Assembly: GCF_037038585.1 (NCBI RefSeq)
Contig: NC_092523.1
Location: 30,598,501-30,662,500 of the forward strand
Reading direction: 5' to 3'
Length of the DNA: 64,000 nt
From: Patagioenas fasciata
Taxonomy: Eukaryota; Chordata; Aves; Columbiformes; Columbidae
This document shows, piece by piece, positions 62,501-64,000 of this stretch (within the stretch, counting starts at the first letter, position 1; each line of letters starts with the position of its first letter). Made by a program: the position numbers and the translations under genes. The notes beneath the pieces are model-generated. The model had not been told where the DNA came from. It did no database searches and saw only the letters and a program-made list of their open reading frames with translations.

Positions 62501-64000
62501 TAGCTTGTAGGAATGAGATATTTTATAAAGTTCTACCATAGCAATGAAGATGACTTCTGTCAAAGCTCATAAGCTGCCCAAATAATAGAGCCCATAAAAA
62601 TACTCATTAAAGATTTTTTATACCATGAATAGCATAATTGTTAAATTAGTTAATATTCCTTAGTAGCTTGGTACAAATCATGGATCACAAGATTGCAGCA
62701 TGTTTTTGTCCGTGCATGTTTACATGCTGAATTTGCTGCAAGATTAGGGCATGAAATGCCATTTATTTCCCTATAGCAATCTTTTGCACTACTACTTCAG
62801 AGCAGTCTAGCATACTCACTGCAATACGGTCATTGAAGGTAACGCTAATAGTCAAAGGAGACTTAACAGGAAAAGGGCATTTCTTGGCGGTTATCACTGT
62901 TACTTAACCAAAAATGATTTAAAACTTAAACTATGTAAGTACGTGCTTACACTAGTACCAGTTAATGCCAAAACACAGTACAGAATGTGTAAAAGGTATG
63001 CTAACTGGAAGGAATCTTCTGCCTGTGCTGTGATTAACTCCACCTGCAGCATTTGCAAGAGATTAAGGAAGTTTAGAATTAGAAAACACACATGTTACAC
63101 AAGGATGGTAGCCCAACAGTGCACGCTGATGGGCAGACACCCATGAAATTCTGCCCTGGAATTCACGTCTCCCAGCTTTCACTGTGCCCGGTAGCCTGGA
63201 CAGCAGCAGCGGGAGATCTGATGGGACTCACGTTCTGCAGGGCCCTGCAGCAGAGCTGCTGATGACCCCAAGTGATTAAGGGTCAACAAACTCCAGCCTG
63301 AAGCAACCGTTCTATGAACTTTGGCACATTCTGAGTAGGCTCCTGCTGGTTTGTTGCCTTTGGCCCTTATCTTGCAGTTTAGCAAGGATTGTGAAATTCT
63401 GAATAAAGTTACAAGATCGGGTCTGTGTCAGTGACTCAAGGTCTTGCTCTTCAAATGTTCTCAGTATTCAAAATTCCTTTGGCAAATAATCTCATCTGTC
63501 AGCTAAACATTTTCCTATAGGTGTGTCAAAGGACTCACCAAAAAAAGAAAAAAAGAAAATATTTCTACAAATATCATGTGTGGCAGGGAAACATTATCAG
63601 AGATTCTCTGTGGCAACACTTTATTTGGAAAAAAATTACCTGCATCCTGTGTGTTCACAAATGCCAGCCCATAACTGAGAAAACTCTACTTGGAATGTAG
63701 TAGTACTGTGTGTTGTTTTCAGAAAAGTGCAAGTATCTTTGGAACGTGAAGAGAAAAAGAGGAAAATAAGAGGAACCACCCACTTTCAAAGATTCCCAAA
63801 TGTCCAAGCTGCCTACAAAAGAGGACTTTCACTATGAAGTCAATTAGACTTCTGAAAATTTTGCTCTGAATTTTGCTTTCAAAGCAGAACTTAGGCCTTT
63901 GGCAGAAATTACAAGTTCTTCCTCCTTAGAAGTACAAGGAAGAGAACATATAACTCCTTGGGCTCCTTTTTTCTTGGCAATGTTTTTTGTGCCATTGAGG
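59550..64000. other. Unique AT-rich DNA to the window end, no supported gene
   Basis: Frames of 60-102 codons (59533-59841, 60950-61267, 61592-61856 and others) have no recognisable domain. CpGs are slightly clustered at 59660-59790. A (T)n-rich patch lies at 62137-62145 and an A/G-rich patch at 63540-63560. No repeat family or RNA gene was recognised. Confidence 0.5.

Noticed and set aside
1..64000. tRNA, rRNA, snRNA, known microRNA, CRISPR array or prokaryotic-type operon
   Set aside because: I read for the usual box and hairpin signatures and saw none beyond the hairpin at 5968-6035. The CR1 content and AT-rich unique DNA show a vertebrate nuclear genome.

Overview
The window looks like non-coding nuclear DNA from a bird. 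Three things point that way. Every clear interspersed repeat is a 5'-truncated CR1 LINE, the dominant avian family, and several end in the diagnostic ATTCTATGA-type 3' repeats. There are no SINEs of mammalian type. Simple repeats are short and sparse in otherwise unique, AT-rich DNA with few CpGs. CR1 also occurs in turtles and crocodilians, so 'bird' is likely rather than certain, and I cannot name a species.

Layout. 1-20 kb is mostly unique sequence. It holds a TCAA microsatellite (2.9 kb), a 23-bp-stem hairpin around a (TA)n loop (6.0 kb), a C-rich quadruplex-type tract (10.0 kb), weak candidate minus-strand exons (7.3, 10.5 and 11.8 kb), a scrap of CR1 (12.7 kb) and a GC-rich patch with a strong minus-strand splice donor (15.2 kb). 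20-26 kb has two CR1 copies in opposite orientation (20.3-21.1 kb plus; 24.7-25.9 kb minus). 26-36 kb is unique sequence with a 76-bp alternating purine-pyrimidine tract (31.9 kb) and a possible 3'-terminal exon (33.8 kb), followed by a decayed CR1 (36.0-36.7 kb). 36.7-53.1 kb is the longest repeat-poor stretch. It carries a few microsatellites, a homopurine tract, recursive-splice-like sites and patches that look like conserved non-coding DNA. 53.1-56.9 kb has two more CR1 pieces, and 56.9-64 kb is unique sequence without a recognisable gene.

No open reading frame in the window resembles a protein family I recognise, apart from CR1 reverse transcriptase. The longest frames (about 100-180 codons) are what chance allows in 64 kb. 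The window is therefore best read as a gene desert or the inside of a very large intron. The exon-like segments are hypotheses built from splice-site quality and reading frame only. I found no operon, CRISPR array, RNA gene or new mobile system, and I do not claim one. The most interesting items are structural DNA features (hairpin, Z-DNA-type tract, quadruplex tract) and a phase-compatible chain of minus-strand exon candidates at 10.4-15.2 kb.
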